DNA from: Laspinema olomoucense D3b
Lineage (GTDB): Bacteria > Cyanobacteriota > Cyanobacteriia > Cyanobacteriales > Laspinemataceae
Direction of reading: 5' to 3'
Length of the DNA stretch: 64,000 nt
Assembly: GCF_025370785.1 (NCBI RefSeq)
Contig: NZ_JAMXFA010000018.1
Coordinates: 1-64,000 of the forward strand
Of the stretch, positions 34,536-43,543 are shown piece by piece. Position 1 is the first letter of the stretch, and every line of letters starts with the position of its first letter. A program made the position numbers and the translations under genes. The notes beneath the pieces were generated by a model. The model made no database searches, was not told the origin of the DNA, and worked only from the letters and a program-made list of their open reading frames with translations.

Positions 34536-35026
34536 ACTGTACTTGCCAAGAGTTTGAGACCCATTATCCCGATTGTACCTCTTGCTCTGACCGTAAGATC
34601 ATTACAGCACAGGAGAATGGCAGAAAATATATTTTCAACAATTTATCCCAACGACGGGTCTGCAAAGTCAGAGTAGATGACTGTGTAATTACCAGCCAAG
34701 AACAATGTAAATGTGACTACTTATTCATCGTTTGCAATCCAGAGCAAGTAGAAGAGGAAAAGTTACAGTCTTTAGAGCAACTTTACTTTGTTGAATTAAA
34801 AGGAAAAGACCTAATCCATGCCGTCGAACAGTTAACTCAGACTATCGACCATTTTAAGCCCCCACTTAATCATGCCCAAGTCTTTGGTCGCGTCGTCTTG
34901 AGTAAATCTCCTTCAGTTAAGAGTATCGAGAATGATGCTAAGGTGGTCAGACTGAAAAAATTGTTAAGAAAATATCAGGGGAATTTGGAGTACAGTTCTC
35001 GACAGTATGAGAAGGATTTTATTTAA
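34532..35026 (+). CDS. Small Cys-rich PD-(D/E)XK-like nuclease candidate
   Basis: A 164-residue protein. The N-terminus has cysteines spaced as a small metal site (Cys3, Cys5, Cys15, Cys18). The centre fits a PD-(D/E)XK core: Asp62 in KCDYLFIV, then Glu88-Leu-Lys90 in YFVELKGKDL, then Gln100 in HAVEQLTQTI. Asp, E-x-K and a following Gln are the metal and catalytic positions of this nuclease fold (as in Holliday-junction and restriction nucleases). C59, C61 and C68 add further possible ligands. It starts four bases inside the ATPase gene, so the two are translated together and probably form a complex. Nuclease function is inferred from motif and context only. Confidence 0.65.
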   Translation: MNCTCQEFETHYPDCTSCSDRKIITAQENGRKYIFNNLSQRRVCKVRVDDCVITSQEQCKCDYLFIVCNPEQVEEEKLQSLEQLYFVELKGKDLIHAVEQLTQTIDHFKPPLNHAQVFGRVVLSKSPSVKSIENDAKVVRLKKLLRKYQGNLEYSSRQYEKDFI

Positions 35027-35186
35027 AAATTTAGCGGTTTCGGGATAAAGTGGCGACTCAATCCAGAGGTTGCCCGATCGCCAATTGGGGGACCCTCTGC
35101 CCTCAACCGGAGAAAAAACAGCGGTTCTGCATGGTAGCATCGTCTGCGCTTCTGCTTTAATCGAAAGTGTTGATTCAAGCAGAACT

Positions 35187-37640
35187 ATGACGACTCCATC
35201 CACTCCCCCTCAAATTCCTCCCCAGACTTGGCAGCGTCCAATTGGTTTAGATTGGGACAAACCCTATACTGTTCGCTATGGCAGTAATCTCGATGATGGT
35301 CCCTGGCATGGAATGCCCCTTGGGGGGTTTGGGGCCGGTTGTATAGGCCGATCGCCTCGCGGTGACTTTGATCTGTGGCATCTCGACGGGGGGGAACATA
35401 CTTTCCAATCCCTTCCCGCCTGTCAGTTTAGCGTTTTTGAAGAAACTCAAGGCAAGCGCCAAGCTTACGCACTTTGTACGGAACCCCCTTCCGATGGCAG
35501 TTTGAATTCCTGGCAATGGTATCCCGCCTCTACTGAGGAGACTTCTACCGGAATATATCACGCTTTGTATCCTCGGAGTTGGTTTGTCTATCAAAATGTT
35601 TTTAAGGCACAACTCACTTGTGAGCAATTTTCCCCAATTTTGCCAGGAAAATACCAAGAATGTAGCTATCCGATCGCAATTTTTGAATGGACGGCCTACA
35701 ATCCTACCGATGAACCAATTACCCTGAGTATTCTGCTGACTTGGGAAAATGTGGTGGGTTGGTTTACCAATGCCATCAAATCCCCCACAGTCAAAGTGAG
35801 AGATGATGGTTCACCCGTCTATGAATACCAATCCAAATGGGGGCAAAGTCAGGGCAATTCTAATCGCTATGTAGAAGATTTCTATCGGATTGGGTGTATA
35901 ATGGCCGGGGGTCACTTGGGAGAGGTTCCCCAGGAAGGGGAGGGAGAACTGGCGATCGCCATTGCTACCAATCCCTTTCTTGATACCTTCAAAAACACCC
36001 GATGGAATCCCACCGGCAGCGGTAAAGAAGTCTGGGAACAGTTTTCTCGGGATGGTTCTTTATTGGATTGTACCGATGAAACCCCGGCAGCTAAGGGAGA
36101 ACGGATTGGGGTAGCATTGGCCGTTCGCTTCACCCTTCCACCGGGAAAAACCCGGAAAATTCCCTTTATCCTCGCTTGGGATTTTCCCGTGACTGAATTC
36201 GCTGCGGGAGTCTGGGAATACCGCCGCTATACGGACTTTTTTGGGCGTCATGGCAAAAATTCCTGGTCCATGATTCGCACTGCACTCAAGCATTCGGATA
36301 TGTGGCGTGAGACTATCATCACGTGGCAAAACTCAATTTTAGGCCGGGAGGATTTGTCCGACTCAGTAAAAATGGCTCTATTTAACGAGTTATATATTCT
36401 CACTGATGGGGGAACATTATGGACGGCCCAGGATGCGGAGGAACCTCGGGGTAAATTTGCAGTGCTTGAATGTATCGATTATCGCTGGTACGAAAGTTTA
36501 GACGTGCGATTATACGGGTCTTTTGCCCTGTTGATGTTGTGGCCGGAATTGGAAAAATCCGTGATGCGAGGGTTTGCGCGGGCGATTCCTACGGGGGATG
36601 ATACACCCCGGATTATTGGGTATAATCAAGCGGCAGCAGTGCGCAAAGTGACCGATGCGACGCCTCATGATTTGGGTGCACCGAATGAACATCCTTGGGT
36701 GAAAACGAATTATACCAGTTATCAAGATTGTAATTTGTGGAAGGATTTACCCTGTGATTTTGCCTTGCTGGTGTATCGGGATTTTCTGTTGACGGGGGGG
36801 GATGATTATGAGTTTTTATGGGATTGTTGGCCCTCAATGGTACAGGCGATCGCCTATTTAAAAACCTTTGATAAAGATGGGGATGGGATTCCCGAAAATG
36901 GCGGTGCACCAGATCAGACCTTTGATGATTGGCCGATGCGTGGCGTCAGCGCTTATTGTGGCGGATTGTGGATGGCGGCATTACAAGCAGCGATCGCCAT
37001 TGGTGCCGTAATTTTACACAATCCTCCCCATTCGGGCGTTTTTACCGATACGATTTATGAGCAGAAGCGATCGCAATTACTCGAACCGGCAACAATTCAA
37101 GAAACCCTGAGTACCTATCAAGATTGGTTGGAACAGGCACGAACGCTGTATCAAGAAAAACTCTGGAATGGTACTTATTATCGCCTTGACAGTGAAAGCG
37201 GTTCCGAGGTGGTAATGGCGGATCAGCTTTGTGGTCAATTCTATGCGCGGTTATTAGGGTTAGCCGATATTGTGCCAATAGACTGTGCAGAATCAGCTTT
37301 AAAAACGGTCTATGACTCCTGTTTTCTAAAGTTTCATCAGGGGAAATTTGGAGCAGCCAATGGTCTATTAATCGATGGTTCACCCGTGAATCCAAATGCC
37401 ACTCATCCGTTAGAAGTCTGGACCGGGATTAATTTCGGATTGGCGGCCTTTCTGTTGCAAATGGGAATGAAGGAGGAAGGGTTTAAATTGACCGAAACCG
37501 TGATCCAGCAAGTCTATGATAATGGGTTGCAGTTCCGCACTCCGGAAGCGATTACGGCAGTGGGAACGTTTCGCGCTTCTCATTATTTACGGGCGATGGC
37601 AATTTGGGCCGTTTATGGGGTGTTGACTGGGTTTAAATAG
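35187..37640 (+). CDS. GH116 beta-glucosidase / GBA2-like glucosylceramidase family
   Basis: An 817-residue GH116 protein. The N-terminal beta domain shows GMPLGGFGAGCIGRSPRGDFDLWHLD, typical of GBA2-like enzymes, and the C-terminal (alpha/alpha)6 domain shows the two catalytic regions: FAVLECIDYRWYESLDVR (nucleophile Glu) and IPENGGAPDQTFDDW (acid/base Asp). These enzymes hydrolyse beta-glucosides; bacterial members act on aryl- and oligo-glucosides or glucosylated lipids. No signal peptide, so cytoplasmic. The longest frame starts at 35070, but ATG 35187 is used because it precedes the first conserved part and the added N-terminus is low-complexity. It ends at a strong bidirectional terminator facing a sugar ABC operon, which may feed it substrate. 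Confidence 0.9.
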   Translation: MTTPSTPPQIPPQTWQRPIGLDWDKPYTVRYGSNLDDGPWHGMPLGGFGAGCIGRSPRGDFDLWHLDGGEHTFQSLPACQFSVFEETQGKRQAYALCTEPPSDGSLNSWQWYPASTEETSTGIYHALYPRSWFVYQNVFKAQLTCEQFSPILPGKYQECSYPIAIFEWTAYNPTDEPITLSILLTWENVVGWFTNAIKSPTVKVRDDGSPVYEYQSKWGQSQGNSNRYVEDFYRIGCIMAGGHLGEVPQEGEGELAIAIATNPFLDTFKNTRWNPTGSGKEVWEQFSRDGSLLDCTDETPAAKGERIGVALAVRFTLPPGKTRKIPFILAWDFPVTEFAAGVWEYRRYTDFFGRHGKNSWSMIRTALKHSDMWRETIITWQNSILGREDLSDSVKMALFNELYILTDGGTLWTAQDAEEPRGKFAVLECIDYRWYESLDVRLYGSFALLMLWPELEKSVMRGFARAIPTGDDTPRIIGYNQAAAVRKVTDATPHDLGAPNEHPWVKTNYTSYQDCNLWKDLPCDFALLVYRDFLLTGGDDYEFLWDCWPSMVQAIAYLKTFDKDGDGIPENGGAPDQTFDDWPMRGVSAYCGGLWMAALQAAIAIGAVILHNPPHSGVFTDTIYEQKRSQLLEPATIQETLSTYQDWLEQARTLYQEKLWNGTYYRLDSESGSEVVMADQLCGQFYARLLGLADIVPIDCAESALKTVYDSCFLKFHQGKFGAANGLLIDGSPVNPNATHPLEVWTGINFGLAAFLLQMGMKEEGFKLTETVIQQVYDNGLQFRTPEAITAVGTFRASHYLRAMAIWAVYGVLTGFK

Positions 37641-37651
37641 GTGAACAATAA

Positions 37652-37680
37652 GAAAGGACAAGGCATTGCCTTGTCCTTTC
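37652..37680. terminator. Bidirectional intrinsic terminator
   Basis: GAAAGGACAAGGC (37652-37664) pairs perfectly with 37668-37680 across a 3-base loop. It sits between the convergent GH116 and msmX/ugpC-like genes, 12 bp from each stop, and can serve both strands. Confidence 0.85.
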
Positions 37681-37691
37681 GGGGGAAATCC

Positions 37692-38867
37692 TTAGAGGAT
37701 TGCGTTGCCGTGGCGATCGAATAGGTAGAGTTGGCGGGTATCGACGGCGAGGGAGAGGCGATCAGCATGGTGGAGTTTTTGGGCGGAACCGACTCGGGCG
37801 ATCGCAATGGATTGACTCTCTCCTGTTGGTTTTTCTAGCACTTTGGCTAGGTCATCTTTATCTTGAATTTCAATTTTAGCAATGGGAGAATTGAAATAGA
37901 TAATCGTTTCATGACCCAGGGATTCAAGGGTGGTGATTTTTACTTCAATTTTATGACTTTCGGGAGTATTGCTATTTGCTATTAAAAAGGCTTCGGGGCG
38001 CAATCCGGCAAAAATGGGTTTGTTGAGATAGCGCTCAATTTCGCGGTAACGATCGCAGGTTTCAGGGGCGATCGCCAGGTGTTGGGTTCCGTAGGTGATG
38101 GCAAATTGACCGCTTTCGGTTTTGTGTAACTCACTATGAAAGATATTCATCGCCGGAGACCCCATGAATCCCGCAACAAAGACATTCCTGGGGCGATCAT
38201 ATAACTCTTGAGGCGGTGCCACTTGTTGCAGTTCCCCCAAGCGCATCACTGCCACGCGATCGCCCATTGTCATCGCCTCTACTTGATCGTGCGTCACATA
38301 TACGGTTGTTGTTCCCATTTTGCGCTGCAAATCGGCAATTTCTGTGCGAATTTGCACCCGCATTTTTGCATCTAAATTCGACAGGGGTTCATCCATTAAA
38401 AACACTGCCGGGTCTCGCACAATTGCCCGTCCCATTGCCACCCGTTGCCGTTGTCCCCCAGACATTTGTTTGGGTTTATTATCCAGCAAATGAGTCAATC
38501 CCAGTTTTTCAGCCGCTTCCATAACTCGCTGTTGTCGTTCTCCTTTAGGAACTTTCATCATGCGGAGGGGAAATTCCATATTCTGCCGCACCGTCATGTG
38601 CGGATACAGGGCATAATTTTGAAAAACCATTGCAATATTCCGGTCCTGGGGACTTTTATTATTCACCACATCCTGACCGATGATTAATTTTCCTGCACTA
38701 ATCTCTTCCAACCCCGCCAACATCCGCAAGGCAGTTGATTTGCCACAACCGGAAGGTCCAACAAAGACCATAAATTCCCCATCTTCAATGGTCAAACAGA
38801 GGTCTTTCATGGCGGTAAAGCCATTGGCATAAACTTTGTAAATGTGGTCAAATTCTACTTTTGCCAT
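37692..38867 (-). CDS. Sugar ABC importer ATPase, MalK/UgpC family
   Basis: A 391-residue ATPase. Walker A GPSGCGKST (37-45), Q-loop MVFQNYALYPHMTV, signature MSGGQRQR, Walker B VFLMDEPLSNLDAKMR, switch His in YVTHDQVEAM. The C-terminal 150 residues form the MalK-type TOBE/OB regulatory domain (FAGLRPEAF). MalK homodimers power CUT1 sugar importers. Last gene of the operon SBP - permease - permease - ATPase, all on the minus strand, though a 155-bp gap with a hairpin (38965-38982) separates it from the second permease. A cytoplasmic glucosidase is convergent just beyond. Confidence 0.92.
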   Translation of the reverse strand: MAKVEFDHIYKVYANGFTAMKDLCLTIEDGEFMVFVGPSGCGKSTALRMLAGLEEISAGKLIIGQDVVNNKSPQDRNIAMVFQNYALYPHMTVRQNMEFPLRMMKVPKGERQQRVMEAAEKLGLTHLLDNKPKQMSGGQRQRVAMGRAIVRDPAVFLMDEPLSNLDAKMRVQIRTEIADLQRKMGTTTVYVTHDQVEAMTMGDRVAVMRLGELQQVAPPQELYDRPRNVFVAGFMGSPAMNIFHSELHKTESGQFAITYGTQHLAIAPETCDRYREIERYLNKPIFAGLRPEAFLIANSNTPESHKIEVKITTLESLGHETIIYFNSPIAKIEIQDKDDLAKVLEKPTGESQSIAIARVGSAQKLHHADRLSLAVDTRQLYLFDRHGNAIL

Positions 38868-38964
38868 TGTTTTAATTTTTGGATAGTTTAGACAGCAATG
38901 ATTGAATGAAGGAGAGGGGAAAAATCGCGATAACTCATCAATTCAGACAATACTTAATTCAAGT

Positions 38965-38982
38965 AGCCCGCGCAGGCGGGCT
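38965..38982. repeat. GC-rich hairpin between permease and ATPase genes
   Basis: AGCCCGC and GCGGGCT with a 4-base loop, flanked by GTAGCCCGCGC, a common dispersed cyanobacterial repeat. It may attenuate readthrough from the permease genes to the ATPase gene. Confidence 0.6.
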
Positions 38983-39022
38983 TTGTTTGTAGAGCCAGAC
39001 CCTTTAGGATGCGGGCTAATTT

Positions 39023-39946
39023 TCAACCCTTAATACCCGAAGAAGCAACCCCTTGAACAAACCCTTTTTGGAAGATTAAGAAAATCACTAACATGGGTGC
39101 AACCATCATCACCCCAAAGGCCATAATATCCCCCCATTGAACGGGAGGTAAGGTTTGAAATTGAGCGATCGCTACGGGTAAAGGACGGACTCTTTCCCCC
39201 ACAGCAATCATCGTGGGCCACAAAAATGACCCCCATTGGGTTAAAAAAGTTAGAATCGCTACAGATGCAAAAACAGGTTTAGAAACCGGGACAATAATTT
39301 CAAAAAAGGTCCGGATTGGACCCGCCCCATCTACTCTTGCTGCTTCTTCCAATTCCTTGGGCAAAACGATAAAAAAGGTGTAAAATAAATAGATAGAAAA
39401 GGCATTCGCAATAAACGGAATGATTTGGGCGATGTAAGTATTGCGTAATCCCAGCCAGGTCATTTGAAAAAACAGCGGAACGGCAATGGCTTCAAAGGGG
39501 ATAATCATTAAAGCGATAATCACCGGAAAAATAATATCCCGTCCCCGCCACTGCAACCGAGAAAAGGCATAAGCCGCCATTGAATTGACCAGGAGTCCCA
39601 AGAGGACGATCACCGCCGTAATAAAAATCGAGTTCCAGAAAAACCGAGTAAAATTAACCCTCTTAAATACATCTTGATAGTTTTGCAAGGATGGTTTATC
39701 CGTGACAAACGCTTTAAATGAACCCGCCTCGACTAACACCAGATTATCGGGCTTAAAACTGCCCATAATCATAAATAAAATGGGTGCAATAAACAGCAGG
39801 GCCAAAATTGTCAAAACTACATAGCTGAGAATCATACTAACCCTCTGCTGGTTTTGACGGCGGGTTATTAACTCATCATGAGTCATCGCCGAAACGCGAC
39901 TTCTTCCGGTTGATGCTTCCTGGGAAATGTTTGTAATTTGTTTCAT
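39023..39946 (-). CDS. Sugar ABC importer permease, MalG family
   Basis: A 307-residue inner-membrane permease with six predicted helices and a cytoplasmic N-terminus (SRVSAMTHDELITRR). The EAA loop that docks to the ATPase is LPKELEEAARVDGAGPIRTFFEIIVP. The segment VNSMAAYAFSRLQWRGRD is typical of MalG/AraQ proteins. It forms the translocation channel with the MalF-type partner. It lies 99 bp after that gene on the same strand. Substrate specificity is not readable. Confidence 0.9.
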   Translation of the reverse strand: MKQITNISQEASTGRSRVSAMTHDELITRRQNQQRVSMILSYVVLTILALLFIAPILFMIMGSFKPDNLVLVEAGSFKAFVTDKPSLQNYQDVFKRVNFTRFFWNSIFITAVIVLLGLLVNSMAAYAFSRLQWRGRDIIFPVIIALMIIPFEAIAVPLFFQMTWLGLRNTYIAQIIPFIANAFSIYLFYTFFIVLPKELEEAARVDGAGPIRTFFEIIVPVSKPVFASVAILTFLTQWGSFLWPTMIAVGERVRPLPVAIAQFQTLPPVQWGDIMAFGVMMVAPMLVIFLIFQKGFVQGVASSGIKG

Positions 39947-40045
39947 TAATTTAGAGTTGTGAAGGATTATTGAGCAAGTGATTTATCACTTTCATCTGGA
40001 TGAGGGGGGGCAACTGTTACCGCCCTTGTTGCTAAAACTGACAAT

Positions 40046-40954
40046 TTAATCGATCGCCCGTTCTTCTTTAATCAAGGTCCGTTGGATGAGGGTAATCATT
40101 AGAACAACTAGGAAAAAGACCACCGTCATGGCTGCCCCTTTGGCCATTTTTTGCTGTTGATAGGCAGCGGTTACCGCTTCATACATCACCGTTGTGGTGG
40201 CATCCAGCGGGCCTCCATTGGTCATGATTTCGATTTGGTCATACAGGCGAAATGACAGAATGGAAGTCACCAACATGACGAAAATTAAAGTATTTCGCAG
40301 TTGGGGTAAGGTGACGTACCGAAATTGGTTCCATTTATTACTGCCATCAATGGCGGCAGCTTCATATAAATCACTGGGAATTGATTGCAAACCGGCTAAG
40401 AGAATCACCATTTGAAATCCCACTCCCTGCCATATAGATAGCAGCATAATCGCCGGAAGTGCTAGATAGGGGTCACGCAGAAAATCTCGCGGTTCCCACA
40501 ATCCAAAGGTAATAAAATCCAGAAATGAATTCATCATACCATTGGCACCGGGGGCATAAATCAAAATCCAAATGACAGAAACCAACGCCATCGGAAAAAC
40601 TACCGGCATGAAAAACAAGGTCCGAAAGATAGCCATGCCGCGCAGGGGACGGTTGAGTAAGAGGGCTAACCCAAGGGCGATCGCTGTTTGCAACGGCACA
40701 ACTACCAGGGCAAAAATGGCATTATTGAGTAAGGCGCGACGAAACGAGGGTTCGCTAAAAATTCGCGCATATTGTTCTAACCCAATAAACCTCGTTGGTA
40801 ACGGTGAACCCAGTCTTAAATTCGTAAAAGACAAAATGGCCGCTAAGGTAAAAGGCAAGGCCACAAATAGGAATAATCCAATCAAGGCAGGGGCTGCCAT
40901 CCCTAGGGCGCTACGCGTATCATTTTGAGCAGTTAGAGTAGTTCGATTTGCCAT
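40046..40954 (-). CDS. Sugar ABC importer permease, MalF family
   Basis: A 302-residue permease with six helices. The EAA loop is IPSDLYEAAAIDGSNKWNQFRYVTLPQL; the segment SLRNNAIF-type following the second helix (RRALLNNAIFALVVVPLQTAI) is characteristic of MalF/UgpA. It heterodimerises with the MalG-type protein encoded next. Located 93 bp downstream of the substrate-binding lipoprotein gene. Confidence 0.9.
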   Translation of the reverse strand: MANRTTLTAQNDTRSALGMAAPALIGLFLFVALPFTLAAILSFTNLRLGSPLPTRFIGLEQYARIFSEPSFRRALLNNAIFALVVVPLQTAIALGLALLLNRPLRGMAIFRTLFFMPVVFPMALVSVIWILIYAPGANGMMNSFLDFITFGLWEPRDFLRDPYLALPAIMLLSIWQGVGFQMVILLAGLQSIPSDLYEAAAIDGSNKWNQFRYVTLPQLRNTLIFVMLVTSILSFRLYDQIEIMTNGGPLDATTTVMYEAVTAAYQQQKMAKGAAMTVVFFLVVLMITLIQRTLIKEERAID

Positions 40955-41047
40955 AAGTTTAGATTAATAATTAATCTTTATCATCACTAAAATGTGGTCA
41001 ATTTGGGGTCAATTTTAGAAAAAGTTTCTGAAAAAGAGGGGAAGCTT

Positions 41048-42343
41048 TTAGGGGTTCTGACTCACATTGGGATACCCTTCATTATCCCGAATATCTAAGT
41101 CAATTTCTGTGGCGGCCCGTTCTAAGGCTTGTTGCACTTCCAAACCATTGCGAATGTTATTAAAAGCTTCTTGAAAGGCTGAAGTAATCACCGGATAACC
41201 GGGAGTTTGGGGACGGGGAATGGTCTTGTTATTCAACAATTGCGAAGAAAATAAGCGTAGCGCTCCGCCTTCGCGGTATAAGGGAGATTGAGCGATCGCA
41301 CTTTGGGTGGCGGGGACGGCCCCATTGGCATTGGACATGGCGATCACTTCATCCTGCTGTAATAAAAACTCCAAAAATGCCATTGCTGCTTGGGGGTTTT
41401 GACTTCTTTGTGTGATTCCCCAATTCCATGAACCCTGGGCAGTTTTTGATCCATTGCCTAAATTCGGCAGAGGCAACACCACTAAATCATCCCCAAACGC
41501 TTCTGCATAACTCGGATAAACCCAGTGTCCCACCCAAGAAAGCGCTACCCGTCCGGTGGTAAAAGCGGCGTCATCCACATTCGGATCAACGTAGCCATTT
41601 TGCATCCAAGACTGCACTTGTTCCATTGCTGCCACGGATTCGGGACTATCCATTACCCCGGAAGCGGTTTGGTAATTTGTGCGATCAATGGTGGCACCGC
41701 CCGCAGAATATAATAGCGGCATAAAGGCATAAGTAAACCACTCTCCAGAATAGTTCAGTTTAAGGTCCAGAACTTGCCTGTCCGGGTCATTTTCCGCTAA
41801 TGCTGCTAATGCACGATTAAATTCCTCTGCCGTCCAAGCGTCGGCATTCCCTTGGGGGATGCGAATTCCAGCGGATTCTAAGATACTGCGGCGTCCATAA
41901 ATTCCTAGTGCAGAATCAAATGTTCCCACGGAATAAAGGCGATCGCTATAGGTTCCCTGAGTGAGAATCGACGGCAGCAAATCCATACGGACTTCTGAAG
42001 AAATCAAGTCGTCAATCGGTCGAAGGTTTTTCTGCCAGACATAATTATAGATAAATGGCCCATCAAATTCCAGAACATCGGGCAAATCTTGTGAGATGGC
42101 TGCCGCTTGGACTTGGGCATTATAGGAACCTTCAGGTAGAAAAGTGAGATTAACGGTAACCTCATCATGAGCGGCATTAAACCGATTGACTTGTTCTTGC
42201 AGGGTGATTCGTTCTGCATCTTGACCCGCGTGCGCCCAGACTTCGAGGGTTCCGGGTTCCCTGGCATTCCTGACACATCCAACCACGATGGTCAGCAGAA
42301 ATACCGTAAAAGCAAGTATTCGATATAAACGTTTAAATTTCAT
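41048..42343 (-). CDS. Sugar ABC importer substrate-binding lipoprotein
   Basis: A 431-residue extracellular solute-binding protein (SBP_bac_1, cluster B). The N-terminus is a lipoprotein signal (RLYRILAFTVFLLTIVVGC, lipid-modified Cys at residue 23). The mature part shows LEVWAHAGQDAERITLQEQV, NAAHDEVTVNLTFLPEGSY and LPDVLEFDGPFIYNYV, the usual binding-protein pattern. It captures a sugar outside the inner membrane and delivers it to the permeases. ATG at 42343 is taken because it starts directly at the signal; a GTG at 42400 would add 19 residues. First gene of the four-gene operon. Glucosylglycerol, sucrose or trehalose are possible ligands by analogy to cyanobacterial MalK-type systems. 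Confidence 0.9.
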   Translation of the reverse strand: MKFKRLYRILAFTVFLLTIVVGCVRNAREPGTLEVWAHAGQDAERITLQEQVNRFNAAHDEVTVNLTFLPEGSYNAQVQAAAISQDLPDVLEFDGPFIYNYVWQKNLRPIDDLISSEVRMDLLPSILTQGTYSDRLYSVGTFDSALGIYGRRSILESAGIRIPQGNADAWTAEEFNRALAALAENDPDRQVLDLKLNYSGEWFTYAFMPLLYSAGGATIDRTNYQTASGVMDSPESVAAMEQVQSWMQNGYVDPNVDDAAFTTGRVALSWVGHWVYPSYAEAFGDDLVVLPLPNLGNGSKTAQGSWNWGITQRSQNPQAAMAFLEFLLQQDEVIAMSNANGAVPATQSAIAQSPLYREGGALRLFSSQLLNNKTIPRPQTPGYPVITSAFQEAFNNIRNGLEVQQALERAATEIDLDIRDNEGYPNVSQNP

Positions 42344-42700
42344 GGCGGGTTGATTGTGATTCCCAAACATCATTGGTTCCCATGCTACCTCTATCTTCAC
42401 GATAAATTGGATCTTTTTGTGGGTTTAGGGAAGAAAACCCAAATAATTTTAAGTTTTTTAACCCAACGTCATCAAAACTTGGATTTTTTAAAGAAGGGTT
42501 GGAATCACTTCCGGGTGAGACTGTTTCCTATTCAATTTAGCACCAGGGAGAGCAAACAAAGTGAGTCTGACCGGAGGCGATCGCCGACTGCCTGGGTATC
42601 TCCTCGAAGTTCAGACTCTTTCGCCTATCCCTCTATTATTCCACTGAAAAAATGCCGGTTCAATGGGTTTTTGCCGGCTTTGGATGGAGCAATTTTAGAG
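42344..42700. other. Upstream region of the sugar transporter operon
   Basis: About 357 bp between the lipoprotein gene and a small peptidoglycan-binding gene, both on the minus strand. The transporter promoter should lie here. A HIP1 site is near 42578. No ORF is supported and no clear operator is seen. Confidence 0.45.
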
Positions 42701-42949
42701 TTAGGGACGGCTTTTTTTTAAGAAAAACCAAGTTTGGTGATCAACCTTTCCATCCATAATCACCGTTGCTTCAGGATATTGCAAATTGAGATCTCCTTGA
42801 AAGTTTTTAACGGCTGCTTCGGTTTGAGGCCCAAATGTTCCATCAACTCCCGCATCGCCTACATCGTATCCCATATTTAATAAAATCTGTTGAATTTCTT
42901 TAACTTCTTCCCCTTGACTTCCCTGTTCTAATATCCGGTGCTCTAACAT
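42701..42949 (-). CDS. Single-domain peptidoglycan-binding protein
   Basis: An 82-residue protein that is one PG_binding_1 domain: LEQGSQGEEVKEIQQILLNMGYDVGDAGVDGTFGPQTEAAVKNFQ, then a C-terminal VDHQTWFFL. Such domains bind peptidoglycan, normally as part of a hydrolase. Here there is no catalytic partner and no signal peptide, so its location is uncertain. The ATG has a strong Shine-Dalgarno (GGTGGAGGT) about six bases upstream. The domain is complete, not a fragment. Confidence 0.85.
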   Translation of the reverse strand: MLEHRILEQGSQGEEVKEIQQILLNMGYDVGDAGVDGTFGPQTEAAVKNFQGDLNLQYPEATVIMDGKVDHQTWFFLKKSRP

Positions 42950-43543
42950 GATTGTACCTCCACCTTTTTCTAAAAATTTGATAAATTTCCACAGGTTTTC
43001 CGCTGGGTAGGACTGGGTACAAAACTCTGACTCCTACCGATTCAGAGCCAGTTTAGCCTGGTCTCGGGTGGGTCTCCCACTATCCCGGGATATATTTTGG
43101 CGATGAAATTTTCGGGCGTCGCTACAGTCAGGGCAAGACTAACGGAATTACTCCCCAACATTTTTACTCATGCGGACCCCATTAGACCGATTAACCGGGC
43201 TTCTTGGGGTCTTTATCTCATCCCTAGGGGAATGTCCCCGACTCGGGCAAATCAGGGGTTACCAGCGGACGTCCGATGCTCAATTTGGGGGCGATCGCCC
43301 GTTAGATTTCTTGAGAGTCTAGGGGAGAAGACTTCTCCGTAAACGGCGATCGCCGCTTCACCGAGAAGGATTGCGGATGGCAGCAATTTCAGGAGGCGAT
43401 CGCCGCTTTACCCCGAAGGATTGCGGGTTGACTCTTGCATCCTTCGAGGCAAGCTCAGTGATTAAATTTGTTAACGCAGCAGAAAACACAGCGCAACTAT
43501 CTTTTCCAAGTCAAATATAGATTCTCCTTATGTAGTTTAATAT
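42950..43543. other. Intergenic stretch rich in HIP1 and direct repeats
   Basis: About 590 bp with no convincing gene (an 81-codon plus frame at 43097-43342 has no RBS or recognisable features). It contains two 32-bp near-identical units, each starting with a HIP1 octamer, at 43345-43376 and 43395-43426. Confidence 0.5.
43345..43426. repeat. Two 32-bp HIP1-headed direct repeats
   Basis: Units at 43345-43376 and 43395-43426 share GGCGATCGCCGCTT, then ACC, then GAAGGATTGCGG, with few changes, at a 50-bp period. A third HIP1 site is nearby at about 43300. Probably dispersed-repeat debris. Confidence 0.7.

Noticed and set aside
43097-43342. 81-codon plus frame downstream of the peptidoglycan-binding gene
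   Set aside because: No RBS, no recognisable motif, and it runs up to the HIP1 repeats.
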